From JBBQCW01 sp038319025 (GTDB lineage: Bacteria; Actinomycetota; Thermoleophilia; Solirubrobacterales; Solirubrobacteraceae), in assembly GCA_038319025.1 (NCBI GenBank), contig JBBQCW010000006.1, positions 1-64,000 of the forward strand: a stretch of DNA of 64,000 nt, in the 5' to 3' direction. The notes below the pieces were generated by a model that saw nothing but the letters and a program-made list of their open reading frames with translations, made no database searches and was not told the origin of the DNA. Shown piece after piece: positions 50,152-59,513 of this stretch; position 1 is the first letter of the stretch, and every line of letters starts with the position of its first letter. The position numbers and the translations under genes were made by a program.

Positions 50152-51276
50152 GTGTCCGCTGACCGATCGCCCAGCCCCGCGGTGCCGGCCGTCCGGTTTG
50201 GCAGCGCGCCCGACTTTCACCTGGGCGTCGAGGAGGAGCTGCTCCTCGTCGACGCGAGCACGCTCAGCCTCGAGCACGACGCCATGCCGATCCTGGCGGC
50301 CACGGACGTCGGTACCGGTGAGGGCAGTGCCCACCCTGACACGTACGCCGCCGAGATCGAGCTCACCTCGCCCGTCAGCTCGTCGGCCGATCAAGCCGTA
50401 CGGGCGCTCAGTGCGCTACGCGGCAAGGTCCTCGCGGCCGGGGGCACGCCGATCGGCGCGGGCATCCACCCTGACGGCGCGTTTGGCGACGTCGTACACG
50501 TGGCCGGAGAGCGGTACGAGGCGCTCGCCGCCGACCTGCGCGGCTTGCTCCGCCGCACGCCCACCGCGGCGCTCCACGTCCACGTGAGTGCGCCGGACCC
50601 CGAGACGGCGATGGTGATGGCCAACGGCCTGCGTGAGCACCTGCCACTGCTGCAGGCGCTCGCCGCCAACTCACCCTTCTGGCACGGCGTCGACTCTGGC
50701 CTCGACACGGCGCGTGCCCAGCTGTTCCGTGGCTACCCACGGGGGGACATACCCCGCTCGTTCTCGTCCTTCCAGGATTACGTCGACTGCGTTACCGCCG
50801 TGTGCGAAGTAGGGGATCTGGCCGATTACACACTCGTCTGGTGGGACCTGCGCCCCCATCCCAAGCTGGGCACCATCGAGGTGCGCGCGATGGACGCTCA
50901 GGCGTCACTGGGGTCAGTGGCCGCGCTGACGGCGCTCATCCAGGGACTGGCCGCCGCTGCGGCGCAGGAGCCGCGCACGACGGCTTGGTCACAGCGCGAC
51001 GCCTTGGTGGAGTCGAGCTTTCGCGCTGCGCGTGACGGGCTCGACGCAACGTTGTGGAACGGCGAGCGCCTCGTGCCCGTCGCTGAACTGGCCCGCGACG
51101 CACTCAAGACCGCGCGGCCCTATGCCCAGGAGCTTGGCTCCGCCGACGCTCTGGACGAGGTCGAGAAGCTCCTGCGCGAAGGCAACGGTGCGACCCGGCA
51201 GCGGCGCGCGTTCGCCCGCGGCGGCATGCGAGCCCTGCTCGAACTCCTGCGCGACGAGACCGCCGCTCAGCGGTAG
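50152..51276 (+). CDS. ybdK: Carboxylate-amine ligase YbdK (glutamate-cysteine ligase type 2)
   Basis: The 374-residue protein has the GCS2 features: HLGVEEELLLVD, TYAAEIELTSPVS, ALHVHVSAPD, the SSFQDYVDCVTAV region and IEVRAMDAQ. The family joins glutamate and cysteine or related substrates with ATP. The GTG at 50152 was chosen. The stop overlaps the L,D-transpeptidase stop region by 10 bp on the other strand. Confidence 0.92.
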   Translation: MSADRSPSPAVPAVRFGSAPDFHLGVEEELLLVDASTLSLEHDAMPILAATDVGTGEGSAHPDTYAAEIELTSPVSSSADQAVRALSALRGKVLAAGGTPIGAGIHPDGAFGDVVHVAGERYEALAADLRGLLRRTPTAALHVHVSAPDPETAMVMANGLREHLPLLQALAANSPFWHGVDSGLDTARAQLFRGYPRGDIPRSFSSFQDYVDCVTAVCEVGDLADYTLVWWDLRPHPKLGTIEVRAMDAQASLGSVAALTALIQGLAAAAAQEPRTTAWSQRDALVESSFRAARDGLDATLWNGERLVPVAELARDALKTARPYAQELGSADALDEVEKLLREGNGATRQRRAFARGGMRALLELLRDETAAQR

Positions 51277-52277
51277 TACACGTCGACCGGTGTGCCGTAC
51301 TGCACCCAGCCGTAGATCGAGATCGCGTCCGGGATCGGTACGCGCAGGCAGCCGTGGCTCGCGGCATAGGCGGGCACGTCTACGTAACCGTGGATGGCGT
51401 AGCCGCGGATGAAGTAGTTGGAGTAGACCATGCCGTGATCGTTGGTCCCCGGCGTCTTGGAGTACACGCGGAAGGAACCGAGAACCGTCGGCGTCGACGG
51501 CTTCCCAGAACTCATCATGTAGAGCCGCTCCACCTTGCCGCCCGCGCCGATCAGGGCCAACACCTGGTGCGTGAGGTCACCCTCGACATGGCGGCCGTGC
51601 GAAGGGAAGCGGACTTTGAAGGTGCCGGCACCGCGCGCCAGAGCGCGGAAGACCGAAGCGTCAGCGGAGAACGTCCGCGCCATGCCCGCCACCTTGCGGA
51701 AGGCCATCACGGCACGCTGCGTACGCGCGTCGAACACTCCGCGCTGGCCGACGACGTAGCCCTTCGCGGACAGTTCGGACTGCAGCAACCGTACGGCCAA
51801 GCCGCCGGAACCCGGGTTGACGGCCAGCGGCACGACCTGCACATGAAACGGCCGTGAGCGCATCGTCTTCTGCTCGGGCGTGGCCTTGTGTACCGCGGCC
51901 ACCCGGATCCGGCCTGGGCGGTTGGTCGTGAAGCCGATGGTGAAGCCACCGCCGGTCGCGCCGCGACGCAGGATGGCGACCTGCTGAACCTTGAGCTTCT
52001 TGTTGCCCAGGTAGAACCGGACGATCACGTTCTGCCCGGCCACATACTGGGAAACCTTCCCGACGACCGTCCAGCGCTGACCGGAAAGCACCGCCTTCTG
52101 ACCGCCGTTGACCTGCTGCGGGATGAGGGTCAACGTGCCACCTGCCGGGGCCGGCGGCGGGGCGGGCGTGGGAGTGGTGGAGGTCGGCGTGGTGCTGGTG
52201 CCGGCGGCCACGGCCGCGGACGGCAGCACGGCGAACGCGAGGAGCAGCGGGAGGACCGTGAGCGAGCGGCGATTCAT
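51267..52277 (-). CDS. L,D-transpeptidase (YkuD) with an N-terminal peptidoglycan-binding domain
   Basis: The 336-residue protein has a signal peptide (TVLPLLLAFAVLPSAAVAA), a Thr/Pro linker, an Ig-like segment and a PG_binding_1 domain (GGLAVRLLQSELSAKGY). The catalytic domain ends with IHGYVDVPAYAASHGCLRVP, containing the His and Cys of the YkuD motif. It makes 3-3 peptidoglycan cross-links outside the membrane. A TATCTT lies 7 nt before the ATG at 52277. A TTG nine bases upstream is not preferred. Confidence 0.93.
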   Translation of the reverse strand: MNRRSLTVLPLLLAFAVLPSAAVAAGTSTTPTSTTPTPAPPPAPAGGTLTLIPQQVNGGQKAVLSGQRWTVVGKVSQYVAGQNVIVRFYLGNKKLKVQQVAILRRGATGGGFTIGFTTNRPGRIRVAAVHKATPEQKTMRSRPFHVQVVPLAVNPGSGGLAVRLLQSELSAKGYVVGQRGVFDARTQRAVMAFRKVAGMARTFSADASVFRALARGAGTFKVRFPSHGRHVEGDLTHQVLALIGAGGKVERLYMMSSGKPSTPTVLGSFRVYSKTPGTNDHGMVYSNYFIRGYAIHGYVDVPAYAASHGCLRVPIPDAISIYGWVQYGTPVDVYYR

Positions 52278-52284
52278 GCTCTGC

Positions 52285-52290
52285 AAGATA
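52285..52290 (-). promoter_or_regulatory. Leaderless -10 element of the L,D-transpeptidase gene
   Basis: TATCTT on the minus strand, then 7 nt (gcagagc), then the ATG at 52277. Confidence 0.6.
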
Positions 52291-52299
52291 TCTCAGTGT

Positions 52300-53235
52300 T
52301 CAGGCGTGATGCGACACCAGCAGGCCGACGGCCGGGCCAGGTGCCGGGCCGGCTCTGCGCCGCACCAGCACGAGAACGAGCACGAGAATGGCCAGCGAGC
52401 AGACAATGGCCACGGGCGTCTGCCATCCCCAGCCCACCGCCGTGCCGTACGCGATGCAGTTGTTGATGCAATGCGCGGCGATCCCGGGATACAGCGACCG
52501 GGTGACGGCGTACAGCACGCACAGCAGGAATCCGAAGAACGCGAGCGGCAGCAGGAACCCGGCCGGCGACCCGCCCGCATGGATCCCGCCGAACACGATG
52601 CCGGTGATGACGGCGGCGGGCCATATCCCTTTCCAGTTGGCCAGCGCGCGGAAGAAGAAGCCGCGGAAGAAGAACTCCTCGGCAAACGGCGCAACGACGC
52701 ACACCAGAAATGCGACCGCGATCAGCGCCACGTCGGAGTCCTTCACGCCGAGCTTCTGCGGGAGCGTGTCCTTCTGGTGCTCCAAACCCAGCGCGCTGAT
52801 CCACGCTGCCGAGAAAACGATGAAAGTGATGTAGGCCAGCACCGTCCAGCCAACCGCCGGCCAAACGCGAGGCGGTCGGCGGAGCCCGAACTGCCAAGGC
52901 TTCGCCGGTGTGACCATCGAGGCGAACAACAGCGCAGCCGCGACGAAACATCCGTCCTGCCAGATCGTGGAAACGATGTCGACGGCCGGCGGGGGATGCT
53001 TGAGGTCGCCGCCCAGCAAAGCGCCGATCACGCTGATGATGAGCCCGCCGAAGATCGCTGCGGCCAACGCCGCGAGGAGCGCCAAAAACGAGGACCACGG
53101 CTTCCACCGGGCTTCCCCTTCCGCCGGCGGCATGGTGCGAACTCCTTCGGGGCGCTCCGGGTCTACGGGCGCCTCGCCTGGGTGGATCGGGGCCACCGGG
53201 CCGGATTCAGGCGGCGGAGGAGCGGGCGTCGCCAT
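52300..53235 (-). CDS. CPBP-family intramembrane metalloprotease
   Basis: The 311-residue protein has a Pro-rich cytoplasmic N-terminus and about eight transmembrane helices. It has the abortive-infection/CAAX-protease motifs EEFFFRG, a later FGGIHAGG and the C-terminal AHCINNCIAYG. These are glutamic-type or zinc-dependent membrane proteases of unknown substrate. A TAAGCT lies 8 nt before the ATG. Confidence 0.9.
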   Translation of the reverse strand: MATPAPPPPESGPVAPIHPGEAPVDPERPEGVRTMPPAEGEARWKPWSSFLALLAALAAAIFGGLIISVIGALLGGDLKHPPPAVDIVSTIWQDGCFVAAALLFASMVTPAKPWQFGLRRPPRVWPAVGWTVLAYITFIVFSAAWISALGLEHQKDTLPQKLGVKDSDVALIAVAFLVCVVAPFAEEFFFRGFFFRALANWKGIWPAAVITGIVFGGIHAGGSPAGFLLPLAFFGFLLCVLYAVTRSLYPGIAAHCINNCIAYGTAVGWGWQTPVAIVCSLAILVLVLVLVRRRAGPAPGPAVGLLVSHHA

Positions 53236-53243
53236 ACCCCCGG

Positions 53244-53249
53244 AGCTTA
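53244..53249 (-). promoter_or_regulatory. Leaderless -10 element of the CPBP protease gene
   Basis: TAAGCT on the minus strand, then 8 nt, then the ATG at 53235. Confidence 0.55.
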
Positions 53250-53262
53250 GTTCTTAGGCCGA

Positions 53263-54480
53263 TCACGCGACCCAGTGCCACGTGGCGAATTGAGCCGTGA
53301 AGGCGATCAGCCCAGCGGCGCTGAGCGACAGCACGACAACCTCCCGCCGTCGTCCGCCGTCCGCTGTCCAAGCGCCCAACCCCATGAACAGCGGGAACAG
53401 CACGGCGACAAACCGGGGCAGGGACATCAGCGGCTGAGGGTCCACGGGGTAGGAGAGCGGCAGAGCCAGTGAAGCGATCACGTAGGCGCCGTAGGCAGGT
53501 GGTAGGCGGCGGCAAGCACCGGCCACCCCGGGAATGATCGCCAGTAGAACTACGAACGGGAAGATGTTGTGCCAAGCGACGTTGAACGGATCGCCGCCGG
53601 CGGGGGTGAAATAGACCGGGGTCCGTGACCCCGACAGGAGTTGGCGCACCCCGTCGCCGGCCGCCACGGCGCCGTCCCAGGCACCCACGAACGGCCCGGC
53701 GAAGCTTCGGTACCACGCGCTCTGGGCGTGAAAGGGCGCAAGCGCGTCCAGTCCGCGAGCCGCAAACCAGGCGCAGATCACCAGCGGGCCCAGCGGGACG
53801 AGCACCAGCCACAGCGCCCGTCGCGGCTTCAGGCGCCGTCGTTCGGCCCAGAACATCAGGGCCAGCGCGAGCAACAGCACCAGACCGGCACTGCGGGTCG
53901 CTGAGGCCAGGCCGCCGAGCAGGCCCGCCAGCGCCCAGTGGTCGGTGCGAGCGGCCAGCAGACAACCGACGGCGCAGGCCAGGAACAGCGACTCGCTGTA
54001 GGCCGCCGACAGAAAGAAGGCCATCGGGAACAGCGCCATCGTCCACACCGTGAGGCGTGCCGCTTCGGTGCCCAACTCGATCTCGGTCAGGCGATGTAAT
54101 GCGGCGAGGGCGACGAACATGGCCACGAGGGAAACCAGGACGCCGGCGATCAGCGCCGACCCTGTGAGGAAGCCGCCCGCGCGCATAGCCAGCGGATAGA
54201 GCGGGAAGAACGCCGGCCGAGCGGCATCCGCGCCGTAGCCGTGGTCGGCGATCGACGTGAACCAGGTGGCGTCCCACCGCGCCGCCGGCGCCAGCAGCAC
54301 GTTGCCCACCTCACCGAACCGATCGGTCACCCGCTCAGGGTCAAAGGCACGAGCACGGCCCGACAGTCCCCACACGAGTACGGCGGACACGCCGGTCACC
54401 CACACGATCAGCCGTGAGACCCAAGTGGCTTGCCAGGCGACAGCGATGGCCCGGGCGCGTGGGGTAGCGTCAGAGGCCAT
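53263..54480 (-). CDS. PIG-V-like membrane mannosyltransferase
   Basis: The 405-residue protein has nine or ten transmembrane helices and the GT-C-type loop RWDATWFTSIADHGYG. It also has RPAFFPLYPLAMR and a later PRFVAVLFPLF, as in actinobacterial PIG-V/GPI mannosyltransferase-related proteins. They transfer mannose from polyprenyl-phosphate donors to extracytoplasmic glycans. The ATG at 54480 overlaps the divergent mscS ATG; an ATG at 54492 adds four residues. No -10 pattern or SD distinguishes the two. Confidence 0.85.
   Translation of the reverse strand: MASDATPRARAIAVAWQATWVSRLIVWVTGVSAVLVWGLSGRARAFDPERVTDRFGEVGNVLLAPAARWDATWFTSIADHGYGADAARPAFFPLYPLAMRAGGFLTGSALIAGVLVSLVAMFVALAALHRLTEIELGTEAARLTVWTMALFPMAFFLSAAYSESLFLACAVGCLLAARTDHWALAGLLGGLASATRSAGLVLLLALALMFWAERRRLKPRRALWLVLVPLGPLVICAWFAARGLDALAPFHAQSAWYRSFAGPFVGAWDGAVAAGDGVRQLLSGSRTPVYFTPAGGDPFNVAWHNIFPFVVLLAIIPGVAGACRRLPPAYGAYVIASLALPLSYPVDPQPLMSLPRFVAVLFPLFMGLGAWTADGGRRREVVVLSLSAAGLIAFTAQFATWHWVA
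54465..54470 (+). promoter_or_regulatory. Leaderless -10 element of mscS
   Basis: TAGCGT, then 8 nt (cagaggcc), then the ATG at 54479. It lies inside the first codons of the divergent mannosyltransferase gene. Confidence 0.6.
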
Positions 54481-55258
54481 GCCGCTCGCCATTCTCGCGG
54501 ACTCGTGGTGGGTCCGTCACGACAACATCCTCGTCGCCGTCCTCTCGATCATCCTGACCGGGGTTGCGCTGTGGGTCGTCGACCGCTGGTTCGGGCGCAC
54601 AGTCGTGCCCGCGACGGACATCGTGACCGGCGGCCTGAGCCCCAAGGTCGACACCCGTCTGCGCGTGCTGCGACGCCTCGTGGACCTGGGCATCGTGGTG
54701 ATCGGCTTCGGAGTGGCCATCTCGCAGTTCGCGGCCCTCAATTCGCTGGCCTCCACCCTGCTGGCCTCCACCGCGCTGATCGCCGCCGTGATCGGCTTCG
54801 CCGCGCGCCAGCCGGTGGCCAACGCCGTCGCGGGCCTGGTGCTCGCCGCCACCCAGCCGATCCGGGTGGGCGATCTGGTCACCTTGGCCGACCAGAGCGG
54901 AGTGGTGGAGGACGTCCGGCTGACCTCGACCGTGCTGCGCACCTCCGGCGGCGCCCACCTGATCGTCCCGAACGAGACGTTCGTCGGCTCGGTCGTGCGC
55001 AACGACTCCCGACCGGAGACCCCGATCGGCCCCGAAGCTGATGTCTGGCTACCCCACGGAGTGGATGTGGCCGCCGCGATCGAGGCGGTGCGCGAGGACG
55101 AGGGCGCCGTCAGCGCCTCGGTCCGGGAGACCAACACCGAAGGCTTCTGTCTGCGGGTGATCGCGGAAACGGTGCCTGCCTACCAGCGTGCTGCCCGTGA
55201 ATCAGCACTACGCGCCCATGCTTTGGACGCCGTCCGCCGCGCGGGTCTGTTGCCCTGA
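54479..55258 (+). CDS. MscS-family mechanosensitive ion channel
   Basis: The 259-residue protein has three transmembrane helices and the MscS pore helix and beta domain: STLLASTALIAAVIGFAARQPVAN, then PIRVGDLVTLADQSGVVEDVRLTSTVLRT and IVPNETFVGSVVRN. It releases osmolytes on hypo-osmotic shock. The ATG at 54479 shares two bases with the ATG of the divergent mannosyltransferase gene. A perfect 7-bp hairpin (55259-55277) follows the stop. Confidence 0.92.
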   Translation: MPLAILADSWWVRHDNILVAVLSIILTGVALWVVDRWFGRTVVPATDIVTGGLSPKVDTRLRVLRRLVDLGIVVIGFGVAISQFAALNSLASTLLASTALIAAVIGFAARQPVANAVAGLVLAATQPIRVGDLVTLADQSGVVEDVRLTSTVLRTSGGAHLIVPNETFVGSVVRNDSRPETPIGPEADVWLPHGVDVAAAIEAVREDEGAVSASVRETNTEGFCLRVIAETVPAYQRAARESALRAHALDAVRRAGLLP

Positions 55259-55277
55259 TCGCCGGGCGGACCGGCGA
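55259..55277 (+). terminator. Hairpin directly after mscS
   Basis: TCGCCGG-GCGGA-CCGGCGA, a perfect 7-bp stem that starts on the base after the TGA. There is no T-tract, so its termination strength is uncertain. Confidence 0.45.
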
Positions 55278-55296
55278 AGTCGAGCGGACGGCCCTT

Positions 55297-55328
55297 TACA
55301 CTGATGGTCGGTCTGCGGATTCTCCGCA
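55297..55328 (+). promoter_or_regulatory. Candidate promoter and leader hairpin of the PBP gene
   Basis: TACACT (55297-55302) is a -10-like hexamer 41 bp before the ATG. A perfect 6-bp hairpin, TGCGGA-TTC-TCCGCA (55314-55328), lies in the leader 15 nt before the ATG and could be an operator or a translation-control stem. Confidence 0.4.
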
Positions 55329-55343
55329 CCACGCCCCACCATC

Positions 55344-57530
<2,187 letters not shown>

Positions 57531-57573
57531 AGCCCACCTGCCTACCGAGCGGTGCGTATCGCCGCATGACTGC

Positions 57574-57579
57574 TACCTT
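57574..57579 (+). promoter_or_regulatory. Leaderless -10 element of infA
   Basis: TACCTT, 8 nt before the ATG at 57588. Confidence 0.6.
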
Positions 57580-57587
57580 CCTCCCAC

Positions 57588-57806
57588 ATGGCCAAGGAAG
57601 AAAAAGTCGAGTTCGAGGGCGAAGTCATCGAGGCGCTGCCCAACGCGATGTTCAAGGTGAAGCTCGACAACGACCACGTGGTGCTCGGTCACGTCGCCGG
57701 CAAGATGCGGCGTTTCCGCATCCGCATCCTCCCGGGCGACCGGGTCCGCTGCGAGCTGTCGCCGTACGACCTGGACCGCGCGCGCATCGTCTACCGCCAC
57801 CGGTAG
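57588..57806 (+). CDS. infA: Translation initiation factor IF-1
   Basis: The 72-residue protein has the S1/OB fold of IF-1: VEFEGEVIEALPNAMFKVKLDNDHVVLGHVAGKMR, RILPGDRVRCELSPYDL and ARIVYR. It binds the 30S A site. It lies outside any ribosomal protein cluster, between a PBP and thiL, and has its own -10 element. A second infA in the ribosomal cluster is plausible but not visible here. Confidence 0.94.
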   Translation: MAKEEKVEFEGEVIEALPNAMFKVKLDNDHVVLGHVAGKMRRFRIRILPGDRVRCELSPYDLDRARIVYRHR

Positions 57807-57815
57807 TAGGCCCTC

Positions 57816-58733
57816 ATGGGTGAGCGGGCGCTGATCGCCGCGATCACCGAAGTGCTCAGTCCACGCGGGGATCGTGTGGTGCGCTGGACGGGAGACGACG
57901 CCGCAGTTGTGCGCGCGCATCCGTACGTGGTCACATCGGTCGACGCGATGGTGGACGGCGTCCATTTCCGGTTCGGGCATTCGGCCGTGCGCCCCGAGGA
58001 CATCGGCCACCGCGCAGTCGCGGCAGCGCTGTCAGACCTCGCCGCGATGGGTGCCCGGGCCGGCGAGGTGTACGTGGCCATGGGGCTGCCGGCGGGAGTT
58101 CCCAGGAGAGATGTCGTCGCCATGGCCCATGGCATGGAGAGCGTGTGCGCATCGGTGGGGGCCACGATTGCGGGCGGGGACGTCGTGAGTTGTCCGGTGT
58201 TGTGGCTGTCGGTGACGGTGAATGGCTGGGCCGAGTCGGCCAAGGAGCTCGTCGGGCGTGACGGGGCGCGGCCGGGAGATCTCGTCGTGGTGAGCGGCCC
58301 GCTCGGAGGTTCGGGGGCCGGGCTGGCGATCCTCGAAGGTCGGGAGTCGAGCCCGCACGCCGCCGCGCTGATCGCCGCCCACCTGCGTCCGCGACCTCGG
58401 ATCGCTCTGGGCCGCGCGCTCGCCGCCGCGGGTGCGCGCGCCATGATCGACCTCTCCGACGGCCTCGCCACTGACGCTCTGCACCTCGCCACGGCCAGCG
58501 GTGTGGGGATCGAGATCGACCTGCCGGCGCTCCCGCTGGCGACCGGGGTGAGCGGGGCGGCATTTGCAGCTTCGGCGGGGGAGGACTACGAACTGTGCGC
58601 GTGCCTGCCTGCCGACGCAAGGTTGCCTGAGGGCGTTACGGGCATCGGGCAGGTGGTTGCGGGCTCGGGAGTGCAGTTTCGGGACGCAGCGGGCGCGGAC
58701 GTTGAGCTGCGCGGGTTCGAGCACGCCCTCTGA
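57816..58733 (+). CDS. thiL: Thiamine-monophosphate kinase ThiL
   Basis: The 305-residue protein has the AIR synthase-like fold with WTGDDAAVV, VTSVDAMVDGVHF, AVAAALSDLAAMGA, IAGGDVVSCPV and IDLSDGLATDALHL. It phosphorylates thiamine monophosphate to the diphosphate. It follows infA by nine bases. No TPP riboswitch is present. A tandem palindrome terminator follows its stop. Confidence 0.93.
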   Translation: MGERALIAAITEVLSPRGDRVVRWTGDDAAVVRAHPYVVTSVDAMVDGVHFRFGHSAVRPEDIGHRAVAAALSDLAAMGARAGEVYVAMGLPAGVPRRDVVAMAHGMESVCASVGATIAGGDVVSCPVLWLSVTVNGWAESAKELVGRDGARPGDLVVVSGPLGGSGAGLAILEGRESSPHAAALIAAHLRPRPRIALGRALAAAGARAMIDLSDGLATDALHLATASGVGIEIDLPALPLATGVSGAAFAASAGEDYELCACLPADARLPEGVTGIGQVVAGSGVQFRDAAGADVELRGFEHAL

Positions 58734-58736
58734 TCG

Positions 58737-58786
58737 AAAAGTGCTAGCCCCGGGTAGCACCCAGTGCTACTCCCGGGTAGCACTTT
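58737..58786. terminator. Bidirectional terminator made of two tandem palindromes
   Basis: Two copies of GTGCTA-NN-CCCGGG-TAGCAC (58741-58760 and 58764-58783) are 3 bp apart. Together they fold as small hairpins or one long stem. Four A bases precede and three T bases follow, giving T-runs on both strands, between the convergent thiL and sortase genes. Confidence 0.8.
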
Positions 58787-58820
58787 CACGAAACACCCAC
58801 GCCGCCTCCCAACCTGGGCG

Positions 58821-59504
58821 CTAAACGACGAGTGCGGCGCCCTTGGGCACGATGCGCACCAATCGCGCGAAGATGACGATGCGTTGCGAAGCGCTGAAAA
58901 GCGGGTGGCACGCCGTCAGCACCAGTCGGTCGTAGCGCGCGGTGGCAATCACCGCCAGATCGTCCGGGGAGACGATCTTCGTGTCCTGGACCACGTAGGT
59001 GAGCGTGGCGTATGGCATCCGCAGCGTGATCGGGTCGCCGTGGCGCAGGTCGTCGACGTGGCGGAACGGCGCAAGGTAGGTGGTGCGATGTCCCGCGATC
59101 GCGGTAGTGCCCGGGGCGCCGGGGAACGGCGTCTCCTCGTAGATGCCGGGCCCTTTGCGCAGGTCAGCGGCGGACGCGCCCTTGACGACGACGAACCCGG
59201 CGCCGATCGTGGGCAACGAGATGCGCCCGACGGCTGACCCGGGCTTGGCCGTCCGCGCCAGACGTCGCGCGAGAAAGGCAACCCTCCGGCGTGTGGTTCG
59301 CAACCCTTGCAGCGCGCGGACCTCCAGGGCGGTCGGGGTAGCCGACTGCAACCGCGACAAGTCCTCTTCCAGGTGATCCTGCGTTATCCGCGTGGTGAGC
59401 GCCGTGATCGGCTCTTGCCACACCACTGTCGCGACCGCATCCATCAGCAGTAGGCCACCGGCCACGATCAACACGGTCGAGAGGGATCGCAGGGCACGGC
59501 GCAT
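58821..59504 (-). CDS. Sortase (class E-like)
   Basis: The 227-residue protein has an N-terminal membrane helix (LSTVLIVAGGLLLMDAVATVV) and a sortase fold with TAIAGHRTTY (catalytic His), LTACHPLF (catalytic Cys) and a downstream Arg in SQR. Sortases anchor surface proteins or link pilins. No LPxTG or LAxTG substrate gene is seen in the window. It starts 9 bp after the M28-like gene on the same strand. Confidence 0.9.
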   Translation of the reverse strand: MRRALRSLSTVLIVAGGLLLMDAVATVVWQEPITALTTRITQDHLEEDLSRLQSATPTALEVRALQGLRTTRRRVAFLARRLARTAKPGSAVGRISLPTIGAGFVVVKGASAADLRKGPGIYEETPFPGAPGTTAIAGHRTTYLAPFRHVDDLRHGDPITLRMPYATLTYVVQDTKIVSPDDLAVIATARYDRLVLTACHPLFSASQRIVIFARLVRIVPKGAALVV

Positions 59505-59513
59505 CGTCGGTCG

